This document shows, one piece after another, positions 51,257 through 60,862 of a stretch of DNA of 64,000 nucleotides. A model generated the notes under the pieces. The model was not told the origin of the DNA. It saw only the letters and a program-made list of their open reading frames with translations, and did not search any database. Both the position numbers and the translations under genes were made by a program. Every line of letters begins with the position of its first letter. Position 1 is the first letter of the stretch. The stretch lies in the NCBI GenBank assembly GCA_019358945.1, contig JAHHIE010000025.1, forward strand, positions 1 to 64,000, read 5' to 3'. The DNA is from Stenomitos rutilans HA7619-LM2. Its GTDB lineage: Bacteria; Cyanobacteriota; Cyanobacteriia; Leptolyngbyales; Leptolyngbyaceae.

Positions 51257-51673
51257 TCAAGGTAGCTTATAGCTGGTCACACGTAGCGTCAGTTGGCCCT
51301 GTTCTGGGTCATGGTTAAAAATAAAGGCTCCTTCCACTTTCTCTCTTTTAGATAAGAAATCGACTTCTAGATGGCCTGTTTCAACAATCGTGCCACCAAC
51401 TCGTAGCTCTGCCAGGATATATACCGACTCAGCCGTTTGTCCACCGTTATTTGTGACAACGAACGGCACATAGAATTGCCCATTAGCGGCACGAATCTTT
51501 TCAGTGTTGCGTACAGAAAGGACAGGCGGTTGTTGTTGTTGCTCATCCAGCCAGGTATAGCCAACTAGCCCCACCACGATCGCCAAGATAAAGGACGCCA
51601 TGCCAAAGGTAATCCATTCAGCACGCGATCGCGGTGGTTCGTCAGTGCGAGGAGTTTGCGCTGGCTGATTCAT
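51257..51673 (-). CDS. TIGR02588-type small membrane protein
   Basis: 138 residues. One transmembrane helix near the N-terminus (AEWITFGMASFILAIVVGLVGYTWL) is followed by an extracytoplasmic immunoglobulin-like beta domain (FYVPFVVTNNGGQTAESVYI, KVEGAFIFNHDPEQGQL). This matches, as far as I can judge, the TIGR02588 family, regularly found next to TIGR02587. ATG 51673 overlaps the upstream gene's stop by four bases. Function unknown. Confidence 0.75.
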   Translation of the reverse strand: MNQPAQTPRTDEPPRSRAEWITFGMASFILAIVVGLVGYTWLDEQQQQPPVLSVRNTEKIRAANGQFYVPFVVTNNGGQTAESVYILAELRVGGTIVETGHLEVDFLSKREKVEGAFIFNHDPEQGQLTLRVTSYKLP

Positions 51674-52554
51674 ACTGCTAGCCTGCCTGCCGCGCCGCCT
51701 ATGGTGGTTGGCAAACCCAGCAATAATGTTTGCTCTAACCACATCGTCCACGGGTCGCTGAGAGTAAGACGCTGAAAGAACCACAGCATCATCACAGCAG
51801 CGACTAATGACACCAGGTAAGACATCACCGTTTCACTCAGGGGACGTTGAAAAATACCTTGCTGCTGCCGACGTTTGCGCTGATCTGAAAAACCTGCCTC
51901 AAAGACAATGCCATACGAAATTAGCAGGGATGCTGCCATGATTCCTAGCAGCCACGGCGCTGAAACAGCCGCCGCTAGCATTGGAATCTCATCAGTAGGC
52001 GAAATATTAAAGCCAATGACGATCGCGCCAATGAGAGTCGCACCAATATCAGCCAGGGTTGCATTGAGTGGGCTTGCGGCCTCCGCTTTGGATGGCGAAC
52101 TACTATCGAGTGTTTGTGGCTCAGCGGCGCGAGTATCTCCCAAAAATTGACCAGCCAACGCAACTCCCAACGCAAACGGCACCGACTCAAAAATCACTTT
52201 GCCTAACGATTCGCGCAAAGGTGCGTCAAACGTCAATTCCCTCAAAAGCAAGAGCACAGAAGCCGAGCAAACTAAACCGATCGTCATTGCTTCTACCGTA
52301 TCGGTAAAGGCTTCGTAGGGGCGAGACCGCCTCGTTCGACGAAAACCTTCGGTGCGGTTGAGCCAAAAAACACCGATAAACGTACCGACGATCGCCATCA
52401 CGATTCTGGGCGCTTCAGCCATCGAGCCAACCCACCAAACCTCCATTGTGTAAAGCAGCGGAATACCAAACAAAAAGCCGCCACACGCTCCCCGCACAAG
52501 ATCGTTCAGCTCAGTGGCCCACGCTGATTGGTGTCGTTTTTTTGCTAAAACCAT
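51670..52554 (-). CDS. TIGR02587-type integral membrane protein
   Basis: About 294 residues with seven or so hydrophobic helices (GACGGFLFGIPLLYTMEVWW, IVMAIVGTFIGVFWL, AMTIGLVCSASVLLLL, VPFALGVALAGQFLG, and three in the C-terminal half). It ends GLPTTIGGAAGRLAV. The N-terminal motif ELNDLVRGACGGFLFG and EVWWVGS are typical of the TIGR02587 family. ATG 52554 is preferred over TTG 52593 because of a purine-rich stretch just upstream. It forms a coupled pair with the gene at 51257. Confidence 0.75.
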   Translation of the reverse strand: MVLAKKRHQSAWATELNDLVRGACGGFLFGIPLLYTMEVWWVGSMAEAPRIVMAIVGTFIGVFWLNRTEGFRRTRRSRPYEAFTDTVEAMTIGLVCSASVLLLLRELTFDAPLRESLGKVIFESVPFALGVALAGQFLGDTRAAEPQTLDSSSPSKAEAASPLNATLADIGATLIGAIVIGFNISPTDEIPMLAAAVSAPWLLGIMAASLLISYGIVFEAGFSDQRKRRQQQGIFQRPLSETVMSYLVSLVAAVMMLWFFQRLTLSDPWTMWLEQTLLLGLPTTIGGAAGRLAV

Positions 52555-52732
52555 TTTTAGTCTCTCTTCCGCTCTCACAGCAGCGTTAGCCAACCGCTTG
52601 TAGAACTCGGTTGCACTTTCTGGGACGGCATTGAGCGCGCAAGCTTTTCAAGCTTTCCATGCCCCATTCACGACCCCCAAAATAACGTCAATCCCTTCTT
52701 GAGCGTCTATGCGAAATTGACAGATTACTAGT

Positions 52733-53158
52733 TTACGAGTGATTAACGGACAAAAGCTGATGGTTGAGAAAGATGACCAATTCTTCGACTGTAGAAAAAC
52801 TTTGCGGATCGAAATGATTGCTCAGATCCAGCCCAAATGAGACTAAGAAATCTTCAGTGAAGGATGTTTGCCAATCAAACCAGCAAACGAGTGGAAGGTA
52901 GAGATCTTCAGTTAGACGGTCATTTGGCCGCACTCTAGAAAACTCTAGCCCAGAATACGCCTGCATCTGGCTGTAGACAAAAGCGGCAACTGGCTGGGTA
53001 ACTCCTTGCACCTGCCAGAATTGCTCAAACCACTCATCACTGCTTAGGGCAGGGCGATCGCGCAGAAACCGATTAACCTGTTGGCGCGTGCGCAGATCAG
53101 GACTGAGATCAGCGTAAGCCCTTAAACTATCAAAAATGTTCCTGAGCCGTCGCCACAT
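52733..53158 (-). CDS. Hypothetical protein
   Basis: 141 residues, acidic, no signal peptide or membrane segment. It begins MWRRLRNIFDSLRAY, and contains NRFLRDRPALSSDEWFEQFW, RVRPNDRLTEDLYLPLVCWFDW and a C-terminal SFSTVEELVIFLNHQLL. The pattern 'RPNDRLTEDL…W' followed by 'TVEELVxFL' is reminiscent of DUF1493/acyl-carrier-like proteins, but no phosphopantetheine Ser motif is seen. I do not assign a function. Confidence 0.5.
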   Translation of the reverse strand: MWRRLRNIFDSLRAYADLSPDLRTRQQVNRFLRDRPALSSDEWFEQFWQVQGVTQPVAAFVYSQMQAYSGLEFSRVRPNDRLTEDLYLPLVCWFDWQTSFTEDFLVSFGLDLSNHFDPQSFSTVEELVIFLNHQLLSVNHS

Positions 53159-53198
53159 GCGTCTAACATTGCCAAACTTTCCTTCAGTATTCCCACCC

Positions 53199-53435
53199 TC
53201 ATAGGGATCTCTCTAGTGGAAAAGACTCTTGTATACGCTTGCTTACTGCTTGCCAGACAATCAGTTCAATGACAACTGACCTCAGCAAAACTGGATTTTT
53301 AACATCCAATTCAGGACATGGATTCCGCATAAGCAAAAAATTCCCTTTCCATTGCAAATCAGGAATTTTACTGAGCTGTATGGGGACGAGATGAGGGAAC
53401 GCTAAGAATGTAACATCCACTTGGGGAGTGTTCAA
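53199..53435 (-). CDS. Doubtful 78-residue protein
   Basis: A frame of ordinary composition (MNTPQVDVTFLAFPHLVPIQ, IPDLQWKGNFLLMRNP, VVIELIVWQAVSKRIQES). It is divergent from the prepilin gene, and its start lies just upstream of that gene's start. I cannot relate it to a family. The interval 53159-53439 would otherwise hold no gene. Confidence 0.22.
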   Translation of the reverse strand: MNTPQVDVTFLAFPHLVPIQLSKIPDLQWKGNFLLMRNPCPELDVKNPVLLRSVVIELIVWQAVSKRIQESFPLERSL

Positions 53436-53439
53436 GCGA

Positions 53440-53985
53440 GTGAAAACTACGTTTGAGGCTAAATTTTTGCAAGCTTTCGCTCAGCAACGTCGGGAGCAAG
53501 GGTTTACGTTGATTGAATTGCTGGTTGTGATCATTATTATTGGCATCCTGTCATCGATCGCACTCCCGTCTTTTCTGAACCAGGCAAGCAAAGCAAAAGA
53601 GTCTGAAGCCAAGCAATACATTGGTGCCTCTAATCGTGCGCAGCAGGCGTATTACCTGGAGCGCAGTCAATTTGCTGTGAATTTTGTCTCGCTGGGTATT
53701 GGCATTAAAACCGACACCAACAATTTCACATATGGCATTGACACAACCGCAGGCAGTACATCAGCGATTATCCGTAACGTTGCCTATCCCCGAAATACTG
53801 GGGTGCTGCGCGCCTATACCGGAGCCGTCGAGATTGATAATGTCAATACGGCAGTCTTTACCGCGATCGCCATTCTCTGTCAGTCTCAAGCACCGTCAGG
53901 TGGCGATCCTACAGGTGTACTGTCGAATGTAGCGACTGGCACCCTCTCGCGCTGCAACACGGGCTGGCAAGAGTTGACGAAATAG
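53440..53985 (+). CDS. Type IV pilin-like prepilin (general secretion/pilin family)
   Basis: 181 residues. It has a long positively charged leader and the prepilin motif QGFTLIELLVVIIIIGILSS (cleavage after Gly, N-methylated Phe, Glu at +5), which builds the long N-terminal pilin helix. The C-terminal globular part has two Cys (AILCQSQAPS and LSRCNTGWQ) likely forming a disulfide loop. It resembles the minor/major PilA-like pilins of cyanobacteria. GTG 53440 is preferred over GTG 53428, since GGGGAG lies about 11 bases upstream and homologous starts read MKT. Pilus, competence or adhesion role. Confidence 0.85.
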   Translation: MKTTFEAKFLQAFAQQRREQGFTLIELLVVIIIIGILSSIALPSFLNQASKAKESEAKQYIGASNRAQQAYYLERSQFAVNFVSLGIGIKTDTNNFTYGIDTTAGSTSAIIRNVAYPRNTGVLRAYTGAVEIDNVNTAVFTAIAILCQSQAPSGGDPTGVLSNVATGTLSRCNTGWQELTK

Positions 53986-54070
53986 GGTTCACTCAGTAGA
54001 GGTCGTCCTTGCATCGGTGACTCGGAGCTGAGAGCGATAGAATAGGAAAGATTATTTTTCCCCTGCCCCT

Positions 54071-57000
54071 ATGCCCGATCGCGCCGACGGTTCTAAGCAA
54101 GCTAACGGTTCTAAGCATCCTATAGCTGAATCGCATGACCATCCCGCCAGTCATGCCATCGCCCAAAATACGATTCGCATTCGAGGCGCACGCCAGCACA
54201 ACCTGAAAGATATTGATCTGGAGCTACCCCGCGATCGCCTGATTGTGTTTACAGGCGTGTCCGGTTCGGGGAAGTCTTCGCTAGCCTTTGACACGATTTT
54301 TGCCGAAGGGCAGCGCCGCTACGTAGAATCACTCAGCGCCTACGCTCGCCAGTTTTTGGGCCAGGTTGATAAACCCGATGTGGACGCGATCGAAGGCTTG
54401 AGTCCGGCCATCTCCATTGACCAAAAATCGACCTCCCATAATCCTCGCTCTACAGTCGGCACCGTCACCGAAATTTACGACTACCTGCGCCTGCTGTACG
54501 GACGGGCAGGCATTCCCCATTGTCCCCACTGCGATCGCTCCATTTCGCCGCAGTCCATCGATCAAATGGTTGATCGAGTGATGGAACTGCCCGATCGCAC
54601 GCGCTTTCAGATTCTCGCGCCCGTCGTCCGAGGCAAGAAAGGGACGCATAAAAAGCAGTTATCCAGTCTGGCCGCTGATGGCTTTGTGCGTGTGCGTATC
54701 AATGGTGAAGTGCGAGAACTCAGCGATGCGATCGAGCTTGACAAAAACCAGGCGCACACGATCGAGATTGTGGTCGATCGTTTGATCAAAAAAGCAGGCA
54801 TTGAAGAACGTCTGACCGACTCTCTCGGCACCTGTCTCAAGCATTCCGGTGGGATTGCAGTTATTGACGTTTTGCCGGACGAGGCAGAGGGCAGAGGGCA
54901 GAAGGCAGAAGGCAACGTAGTCGAACTTCCCACAGGCCAAGCTCTCCGTGCTGCCGAAAAAGGCGGCAACTACGGTATCTCCGACCCCACACCCCACACC
55001 CCACACCCTACTCCCCTCATTTTTTCCGAAAACTTCGCCTGCCCCGAACACGGCGCTGTGATGGAAGAACTGTCCCCCCGCTTGTTTTCCTTTAATTCAC
55101 CCTACGGTGCTTGTCCTGCCTGTCATGGGTTGGGCAGTCATCGCAAGTTCTCCGCCGAACTGGTGGTGCCCAATCCGGATTTGCCCGTGTATGCGGCGAT
55201 CGCGCCCTGGTCAGATAAAGACAATACCTATTACCTGTCGCTGCTTTGTAGCGTCGCCACTGCCTTTGGGTTCGATATTCAAACGCAGTGGAGCCAGTTG
55301 ACAGAGGAACAACGCCACATTTTGCTGCACGGGTCTCAAGAGGCGATCTGGATTGAAACTGATTCTCGCTATCGGCAGAATAAAGGCTACCAGCGTCGCT
55401 ATGAAGGCGCGTTGCCGCTGCTAGAAAAACAATATCAGGAAGCCAATTCAGACGTTTATAAGCAGAAACTAGAGCAATACCTGGTCGATCAACCCTGCGA
55501 AGACTGCAAGGGCAAACGGCTGAAGCCAGAAGCACTCTCTGTCAAGTTGGGACAGTTTCGCATTGCTGATTTGACGAGCGTTTCAATTCGAGACTGTTTA
55601 AATCAGGTGAACAGCATTGAGTTGAGCCAACGACAGGCACAGATTGCCGATCTGGTGCTGCGTGAAATCAAAGCACGCTTGCAATTTCTCTTGGACGTGG
55701 GGCTAGATTATCTCACCTTGAACCGGACGGCTATGACGCTTTCGGGTGGCGAGGCGCAACGTATTCGTTTGGCAACCCAAATTGGCTCTGGACTAACGGG
55801 CGTTCTCTACGTCCTGGATGAGCCGAGCATTGGGCTGCATCAGCGTGACAATGCCCGGTTGCTCAAAACCCTGCATCGGCTCCGCAATTTAGGCAATACG
55901 CTGATTGTGGTGGAGCATGATGAAGAAACGATTCGCGCTGCCGATTATGTGGTGGATATTGGTCCTGGTGCAGGAGTGCACGGTGGGCGTATTGTGTCTC
56001 AAGGTAGCCTGCAAGCGATGCTGGATGCTCCCGATTCGTTGACAGGCGCTTACTTGTCAGGTCGAGAAGTGATCGCAACACCTGCTCAGCGTCGATCGGG
56101 TAATGGTCGCGCCCTCAAAATCCGCAATGCTTACCGTAATAATCTGAAGCAAATTGATGTCGAAATTCCGCTGGGCAAATTGGTGTCTGTGACAGGCGTT
56201 TCAGGTTCGGGTAAATCCACGCTCATTAACGAACTGCTCTATCCGGCGCTGCAAAACCACTTTGGCAGCAAGATACCCCAGCCCAAGGAAATGGAGCCGA
56301 TCGCAGGCTTGAGTGCATTAGACAAAGCGATCGTCATTGACCAATCTCCGATCGGGCGAACCCCTCGTTCCAATCCCGCGACCTATACGGGCACCTTTGA
56401 CATCATTCGGGATGTCTTTGCCGAAACGATCGAAGCCAAAGCCAGAGGATACAAGCCCGGTCAATTCTCCTTTAACGTTAAAGGGGGACGCTGTGAAGCC
56501 TGCGGTGGTCAGGGCGTCAACGTCATTGAAATGAACTTTTTGCCCGATGTCTATGTGCAGTGCGAAGTCTGCAAAGGTGCCCGCTATAACCGCGAAACGC
56601 TTCAGGTGAAGTTCAAAGGCAAATCGATCGCGGATGTGCTAGGCATGACCGTTGATGAAGCGCTGGAGTTTTGCAAAAATATTCCTCAAGCCGCAGCACG
56701 CTTGCAAACATTAGTAGATGTCGGTCTAGGCTACGTTCGCTTGGGACAAACCGCACCCACTCTTTCCGGTGGTGAAGCCCAACGGGTCAAGCTGGCAACG
56801 GAACTCTCTCGCCGCGCGACAGGCAAAACCCTTTACCTCATCGACGAACCCACAACAGGTCTCTCCTTTTATGACGTTCACAAGCTTTTAGACGTGCTGC
56901 AACGTCTGGTAGACAAAGGCAACACGGTTTTAGTGATCGAGCATAATCTGGATGTCATCCGCTGCTCTGATTGGGTGATTGACTTGGGGCCAGAGGGGGG

Positions 57001-57127
57001 CGATAGAGGGGGCGAAATTATTGCTGTCGGTACTCCCGAAGAAGTGGCCGAAAACACTCACTCTCACACAGGTCACTACCTCAAACAGGTACTACAGCAA
57101 TACCCACCCGTCCCTGCAACCGCATAA
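54071..57127 (+). CDS. uvrA: Excinuclease ABC subunit A (UvrA) with in-frame low-complexity insert
   Basis: 1018 residues. UvrA recognises bulky DNA lesions and recruits UvrB in nucleotide excision repair. Both ABC domains are complete: Walker [16 protein letters not shown] (about 60) and [15 protein letters not shown] (about 710), signatures [16 protein letters not shown] and [16 protein letters not shown]. Zinc-binding Cys pairs are seen in [24 protein letters not shown] and [16 protein letters not shown]. An extra 50 or so residues at about 270-320 ([12 protein letters not shown], then [12 protein letters not shown]) interrupt the usual sequence between VIDVLPD and [12 protein letters not shown]. 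They derive from low-complexity repeats, in frame. Confidence 0.97.
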   Translation: MPDRADGSKQANGSKHPIAESHDHPASHAIAQNTIRIRGARQHNLKDIDLELPRDRLIVFTGVSGSGKSSLAFDTIFAEGQRRYVESLSAYARQFLGQVDKPDVDAIEGLSPAISIDQKSTSHNPRSTVGTVTEIYDYLRLLYGRAGIPHCPHCDRSISPQSIDQMVDRVMELPDRTRFQILAPVVRGKKGTHKKQLSSLAADGFVRVRINGEVRELSDAIELDKNQAHTIEIVVDRLIKKAGIEERLTDSLGTCLKHSGGIAVIDVLPDEAEGRGQKAEGNVVELPTGQALRAAEKGGNYGISDPTPHTPHPTPLIFSENFACPEHGAVMEELSPRLFSFNSPYGACPACHGLGSHRKFSAELVVPNPDLPVYAAIAPWSDKDNTYYLSLLCSVATAFGFDIQTQWSQLTEEQRHILLHGSQEAIWIETDSRYRQNKGYQRRYEGALPLLEKQYQEANSDVYKQKLEQYLVDQPCEDCKGKRLKPEALSVKLGQFRIADLTSVSIRDCLNQVNSIELSQRQAQIADLVLREIKARLQFLLDVGLDYLTLNRTAMTLSGGEAQRIRLATQIGSGLTGVLYVLDEPSIGLHQRDNARLLKTLHRLRNLGNTLIVVEHDEETIRAADYVVDIGPGAGVHGGRIVSQGSLQAMLDAPDSLTGAYLSGREVIATPAQRRSGNGRALKIRNAYRNNLKQIDVEIPLGKLVSVTGVSGSGKSTLINELLYPALQNHFGSKIPQPKEMEPIAGLSALDKAIVIDQSPIGRTPRSNPATYTGTFDIIRDVFAETIEAKARGYKPGQFSFNVKGGRCEACGGQGVNVIEMNFLPDVYVQCEVCKGARYNRETLQVKFKGKSIADVLGMTVDEALEFCKNIPQAAARLQTLVDVGLGYVRLGQTAPTLSGGEAQRVKLATELSRRATGKTLYLIDEPTTGLSFYDVHKLLDVLQRLVDKGNTVLVIEHNLDVIRCSDWVIDLGPEGGDRGGEIIAVGTPEEVAENTHSHTGHYLKQVLQQYPPVPATA
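54877..55030. repeat. Repeat-derived insert inside uvrA
   Basis: Includes GAGGCAGAGGGCAGAGGG, CAGAAGGCAGAAGGC and CACACCCCACACCCCACACC, words that also fill the intergenic DNA at 45595-45640 and 62310-62340. It is in frame and adds about 50 residues. Confidence 0.8.
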
Positions 57128-57165
57128 GGCATGATAGAGAAACGCAAGTAGGAAGAGTATTAGCA

Positions 57166-57717
57166 ATGGTCATCTCTACAGTTGCTCTGAATCAGCCTCC
57201 CGTCGTCTTGATCGAAGACTACCTGCTCAATCCTCCCGATCACATGGAATGGGTGGATGGGCAACTCGTAGAAAAGAATGATATGACGCTGAAGACAAGC
57301 CGAGTGCAGTTAACGTTGGGGCGGTTGTGGAGTGACTACAAAAATACACACAATCTCGGCGGAGAGTGTTACACAGAGACACCTTGTCGTACCAATCAGC
57401 AAATCCGTCGTCCTGATCTGGCGTATTTGACACCCGAACTGCTGGCCCAATTTGGTGAACCGAACGTCTTTCCCCAGGTATTCCCGCTGCTTGCCGAGAT
57501 TGTTTCGCCAACCGACTGTGCTGAGGACGTGTTCAACAAGGCAAGTGAGTATCTGGAAGCTGGCTGCCAGGAGGTGTGGCTGGTCTTCCCCGACAGTGGT
57601 TGGATTGTAGTATTAACACCACAAAGCCGATCGCTCGTTACCAGAGGCGAAAACGTCAGCACTCAGACCATTCTGACTGGATTTAGCGTGCCCATAGATG
57701 ACTTACTGGGTCGATAA
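57166..57717 (+). CDS. Uma2-family (DUF820) restriction endonuclease-like protein
   Basis: 183 residues. The Uma2 pattern is clear: DHMEWVDGQLVEKNDMTLKT, RRPDLAYLTPELLAQFG, PLLAEIVSPTDCAEDVFNKA and CQEVWLVFPDSGWIVVLTP. The core Asp and Glu of the PD-(D/E)XK-like site (RPDLAYL, LLAEIVSP) are present. The ATG lies 38 bases after uvrA. The biological role of these proteins is not known; it is one of three family members or remnants in this window. Confidence 0.88.
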   Translation: MVISTVALNQPPVVLIEDYLLNPPDHMEWVDGQLVEKNDMTLKTSRVQLTLGRLWSDYKNTHNLGGECYTETPCRTNQQIRRPDLAYLTPELLAQFGEPNVFPQVFPLLAEIVSPTDCAEDVFNKASEYLEAGCQEVWLVFPDSGWIVVLTPQSRSLVTRGENVSTQTILTGFSVPIDDLLGR

Positions 57718-57818
57718 AATGCAATCATGCGAATCTGTACAGCCTCGATCGCAAAGCTGAATGCTGATCGCTGATCGCTTTCAACTGCCCTACTACCAAA
57801 AACTCGGTGATACCCTTC

Positions 57819-59090
57819 ATGACTCCCAGTGTTGAAATTATCTGTGTTGGTACCGAATTGCTCTTGGGCGACATTCTCAACAGCAATGCTCAATTCTTAG
57901 CGCAAGCATTGGCCCAGCTAGGGATGGCTCACTACTACCAAACAGTGGTGGGAGACAATCCAGAGCGTATTAAAGACGTTGTGAAGATTGCCAGCGATCG
58001 AGCCCAACTCCTCATCTTCACAGGTGGCTTAGGGCCTACCCCTGACGATCTGACCCATGAGACGCTAGCAGCTTGCTTCGGTGTGCCCCTCGTGGAGCAT
58101 CCCGAGATTCTTGCAGACATTACCCGTAAGTTTGCCCAGCGCGGGCGCACCATGACGGCTAACAATCGCAAACAGGCACTCTTGCCGGAAGGCGCAGTCG
58201 TGCTGACTAACGACTCTGGCAGCGCCCCAGGTATCATCTGGCAACCGACACCAGGACTCACCATTCTGACCTTTCCAGGCGTACCCGCAGAAATGCAGCG
58301 CATGTGGCGCGAGGTAGCCGTTCCGTATCTGCAAAGCCAGGGCTGGGGGCAAACAACTATCCACAGCCGCACGCTAAAATTTTGGGGCATTTCAGAATCG
58401 GCACTGGCAGAAAAGGTCAACACCTTTTTCGACCTTCAGAACCCGACGGTTGCTCCCTATGCCAATCATGGTGAAGTGAAACTCCGGATTTCTGCCCGTG
58501 CAAACTCCGAAGCAGAAGCTCAGCAACTGATCGCACCTGTAGAGCAGCAGCTTCGCCAGATTGGTGGCATCAACTGCTACGGTGCAGACAGCGATTCGCT
58601 TGCGTCTGTCGTGGGTGCCTTGCTCAAAGCCGATCGGTCAACGCTTGCGGTTGCTGAGTCATGTACAGGAGGAGGCTTGGGCGAAGCGATTACGTCCGTC
58701 CCCGGTAGCTCTAGCTATTTCTGGGGTGGGGTCATTTCTTACGACAACGTTATCAAGGTACGGCTGCTGGATGTCAGTGAGCAAGATCTGGCTGCACAGG
58801 GTGCGGTTAGTCATATTGTCGCCAAACAAATGGCAGTTGGGGTGCGATCACGCCTTGGCACCACTTGGGGATTAAGCATTACAGGCATCGCTGGCCCGGA
58901 CGGTGGTACAGCAGACAAGCCAGTTGGGTTGGTCTATATCGGGCTGGCAGAAGCGGATGACGTGCAGAGCTTTGAGCATCAGTTTGGCACCTTACGGGGA
59001 CGGGATTGGATTCGTAGGCTCAGCGCTGCTATTGCGCTAGATCTTTTACGACGAGCAATAATAAACAAATCATTAATAAAGTTGACATAA
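57819..59090 (+). CDS. cinA: CinA-like protein (competence/damage-inducible, NMN amidohydrolase type)
   Basis: 423 residues. The N-terminal half is the MoaB/COG1058 fold (VEIICVGTELLLGDILNSNA, IFTGGLGPTPDDLTHETLA, MTANNRKQALLPEGAVVLTN). The C-terminal half is the nicotinamide mononucleotide deamidase domain (LAVAESCTGGGLGEAITSVPG, YFWGGVISYDNVIK, GIAGPDGGTADKPVGLVYIG). These full-length proteins recycle NMN and ADP-ribose. ATG 57819 is chosen over 57807. It follows Uma2 but with a repeat-containing spacer. Confidence 0.93.
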   Translation: MTPSVEIICVGTELLLGDILNSNAQFLAQALAQLGMAHYYQTVVGDNPERIKDVVKIASDRAQLLIFTGGLGPTPDDLTHETLAACFGVPLVEHPEILADITRKFAQRGRTMTANNRKQALLPEGAVVLTNDSGSAPGIIWQPTPGLTILTFPGVPAEMQRMWREVAVPYLQSQGWGQTTIHSRTLKFWGISESALAEKVNTFFDLQNPTVAPYANHGEVKLRISARANSEAEAQQLIAPVEQQLRQIGGINCYGADSDSLASVVGALLKADRSTLAVAESCTGGGLGEAITSVPGSSSYFWGGVISYDNVIKVRLLDVSEQDLAAQGAVSHIVAKQMAVGVRSRLGTTWGLSITGIAGPDGGTADKPVGLVYIGLAEADDVQSFEHQFGTLRGRDWIRRLSAAIALDLLRRAIINKSLIKLT

Positions 59091-59130
59091 TTACTAGAGG
59101 TACTTGCTTATCTGCAACGTTTGATTAAGA

Positions 59131-59223
59131 CTTAGATAAGGTGACCCAAATTTATGGAATCTCTACAGTCTTTTTCCGGGCTGTTAACTAATTGATAAAT
59201 TGGGTACAATTTTAGATAAGTGA
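59131..59223. promoter_or_regulatory. Repeated TTAGATAAG boxes upstream of a small gene
   Basis: TTAGATAAGGTGA at 59132 and TTAGATAAGTGA at 59212 are direct repeats 80 bases apart. Between them CCCAAATTTAT (59145) is an imperfect inverted partner of ATAAATTGGG (59195). The unit lies 80-170 bases upstream of the 44-residue protein gene and could be a paired operator. No known regulator motif is assigned. Confidence 0.35.
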
Positions 59224-59301
59224 TCAGGTTGAATCGGCCCCGCGATCGGTGGTGACGACTGTGGGTGACGACCAGACCATAGCGAAGGAGCAATCTGTTC
59301 A

Positions 59302-59436
59302 ATGGATTACCTTGAGAAGGTACTTGAAAAAGTAAAAGAATGGGCGCGCAAGCTGATTGAAGCGATTCTTGGGCCTGAAGGACAGCCCGAAGGTGAGCTG
59401 ATTCCCATTCCGGTCAAGGATTCTCAGCGTCGCTAA
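59302..59436 (+). CDS. Small amphipathic protein, 44 residues
   Basis: The frame reads MDYLEKVLEKVKEWARKLIE, then AILGPEGQPEGELIPIPVKD and ends SQRR. The first 25 residues form a strongly amphipathic helix (Leu/Val on one face, Lys/Glu on the other); the second part is Pro/Gly-rich. AAGGAG lies 11 bases before the ATG. The non-random sequence and the structured upstream region argue for a real gene. I have a feeling of similar short cyanobacterial proteins but cannot name a family. Confidence 0.6.
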   Translation: MDYLEKVLEKVKEWARKLIEAILGPEGQPEGELIPIPVKDSQRR

Positions 59437-59548
59437 CCTGTTTTGTAGCTGTCTTGTTCATGATTGAACCAGGCGCTTCGTTTGAGGTGGTTTTGATGCG
59501 AAGAGTACGCAACCTTCCCTTGTGACAGCTTCTGGCGCTTGCTCACCT

Positions 59549-60028
59549 ATGCATACACCTAAGAGAGAAGGCTTTAGAGGTTTGCTTAGTCTTCTAGTTC
59601 TCCACGGTCCAAACTTGAATCTATTGGGCAAGCGGGAGCCAAGTATTTATGGCTCTATGACCCTTGATAGTATTACGCGGCAGCTTGAGCAGTCTGCCGA
59701 ATCCCTTCGAGTAAAGCTTTCGTCGCTTCAGTCTAATCATGAAGGCGCTCTCGTTGATGCGATCCACGCGGCTCTGGGGCAGCATCAAGGGATTTTGATC
59801 AATGCAGGTGCTTACACGCATACCAGCGTTGCCATTCGCGATGCGATTGCGGCTGTCGCCATTCCCACCGTCGAGGTGCATCTTAGCAACCTTTATCGCC
59901 GCGAGACGTTTCGCCATCATTCTTACATCGCGCCAGTTGCGATTGGGCAAATCAGCGGGTTTGGAGCAGACAGCTATCGTTTAGGGTTAGAGGCACTGGT
60001 ACATTACCTGAATCATACCGAGGGCTGA
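59549..60028 (+). CDS. aroQ: 3-Dehydroquinate dehydratase, type II
   Basis: About 159 residues. It catalyses the third step of the shikimate path, reversible dehydration of 3-dehydroquinate. The type II (AroQ) pattern is complete: [20 protein letters not shown] (with the active-site Arg and Tyr), [49 protein letters not shown]. The true start is uncertain: ATG 59549 is used, but TTG 59582 (LLSLLVLHG) behind an AGAGG word would match typical family starts better, and GTG 59522 is also possible. The product is soluble and assembles as a dodecamer in other bacteria. Confidence 0.92.
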   Translation: MHTPKREGFRGLLSLLVLHGPNLNLLGKREPSIYGSMTLDSITRQLEQSAESLRVKLSSLQSNHEGALVDAIHAALGQHQGILINAGAYTHTSVAIRDAIAAVAIPTVEVHLSNLYRRETFRHHSYIAPVAIGQISGFGADSYRLGLEALVHYLNHTEG

Positions 60029-60224
60029 GAAGCAGTCAGCAATAGCGGTTAGAGTACTTTCGACTGTTGGCTTTCACTTTTGCCTTTTACCTTCTCCCCC
60101 CTACTCCTCAATCCTTCCAAGCAATCGCGCTCAAATTTCTTCGTGCGGGTGTTATTGATACAGCAAATGTGGTTCAATCGGGTGACATTGGTTGCGGAAT
60201 CATGAGCGTATCGCCCCGAATGGA

Positions 60225-60641
60225 ATGAAGACAACGGTTTATCTTGCTGTAAACGGTACCCTGATGCGGGGGCTGGAACTGAACGCCAACATGGAACTTG
60301 TGGAAGCAGAGTTTGTGCGGGAGGCGTTCACAGAGCCGACGTATCGCCTGTGGTCGATTAACGATCGCCATCCAGCGATGATGCGGGTCAGCGCAGGTGG
60401 CACTGCGATCGCGGTTGAGGTTTGGGCCGTGCCTGCTAGCAAAATGGCGTTTCTGCTGCTGCTGGAACCACCTGGACTTTCGATCGGCAAAGTGCGCTTA
60501 GCCGATGGCGAAGAGGTGCTGGGTGTGATCGGTGAACCCATTCTCTGTGAAGGGAAGCGAGAAATTACGGCATGGGGCGGTTGGCGAGCATATATTGCCG
60601 ATCCAGCGGGACAAAAAGCAACGGCAACGGAGATGGTATGA
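60225..60641 (+). CDS. Gamma-glutamylcyclotransferase-like domain (allophanate hydrolase C-domain type)
   Basis: 138 residues. It begins TTVYLAVNGTLMRGLELN, the pattern of the AtzF/allophanate hydrolase C-terminal domain and related gamma-glutamylcyclotransferase-like (BtrG) folds. RLWSINDRHPAMMRVSAGGT and VEVWAVPASKMAFLLL follow. In allophanate hydrolases this domain removes the carboxyl product; here it is a free-standing protein. It overlaps the next gene (AtzG-like) by ATGA, and an AtzE-like amidase follows, so the three form an operon. ATG 60225 is chosen over 60192. Confidence 0.72.
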   Translation: MKTTVYLAVNGTLMRGLELNANMELVEAEFVREAFTEPTYRLWSINDRHPAMMRVSAGGTAIAVEVWAVPASKMAFLLLLEPPGLSIGKVRLADGEEVLGVIGEPILCEGKREITAWGGWRAYIADPAGQKATATEMV

Positions 60642-60826
60642 CAGAAAATCCAGTTGATACAGCCGTTTTAGTGGATTACCTTGCGGCACTGGTCGCCTTG
60701 CCGCTACAGCCGGAGCATCGATCAGGGGTGGTTGATAATTTTGTCCGCATTGTGGCGATCGCGCAACTCGTCAATGAATTTCCCCTGCCAGACGACATTG
60801 AGATCGCATCCATCTTTGAACCCTAG
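60638..60826 (+). CDS. AtzG-like small subunit (DUF4089)
   Basis: 62 residues, a helical protein of the DUF4089 group: VDYLAALVALPLQPEHRSGV, VDNFVRIVAIAQLVNEFPLP, EIASIFEP. AtzG is the small partner of the amidase AtzE and covers its hydrophobic surface (established for the cyanuric acid pathway). The ATG overlaps the stop of the previous gene (ATGA), and the AtzE-like gene follows 36 bases later. The small-plus-large subunit order is as expected for an AtzGE complex. Confidence 0.8.
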   Translation: MTENPVDTAVLVDYLAALVALPLQPEHRSGVVDNFVRIVAIAQLVNEFPLPDDIEIASIFEP

Positions 60827-60862
60827 CCGTTGCCTTCGACATTGAATTCATCACCTTAAACC

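Noticed and set aside
59132-59223. CRISPR-like or tandem repeat
   Set aside because: Only two short copies 80 bases apart; treated as a possible operator.
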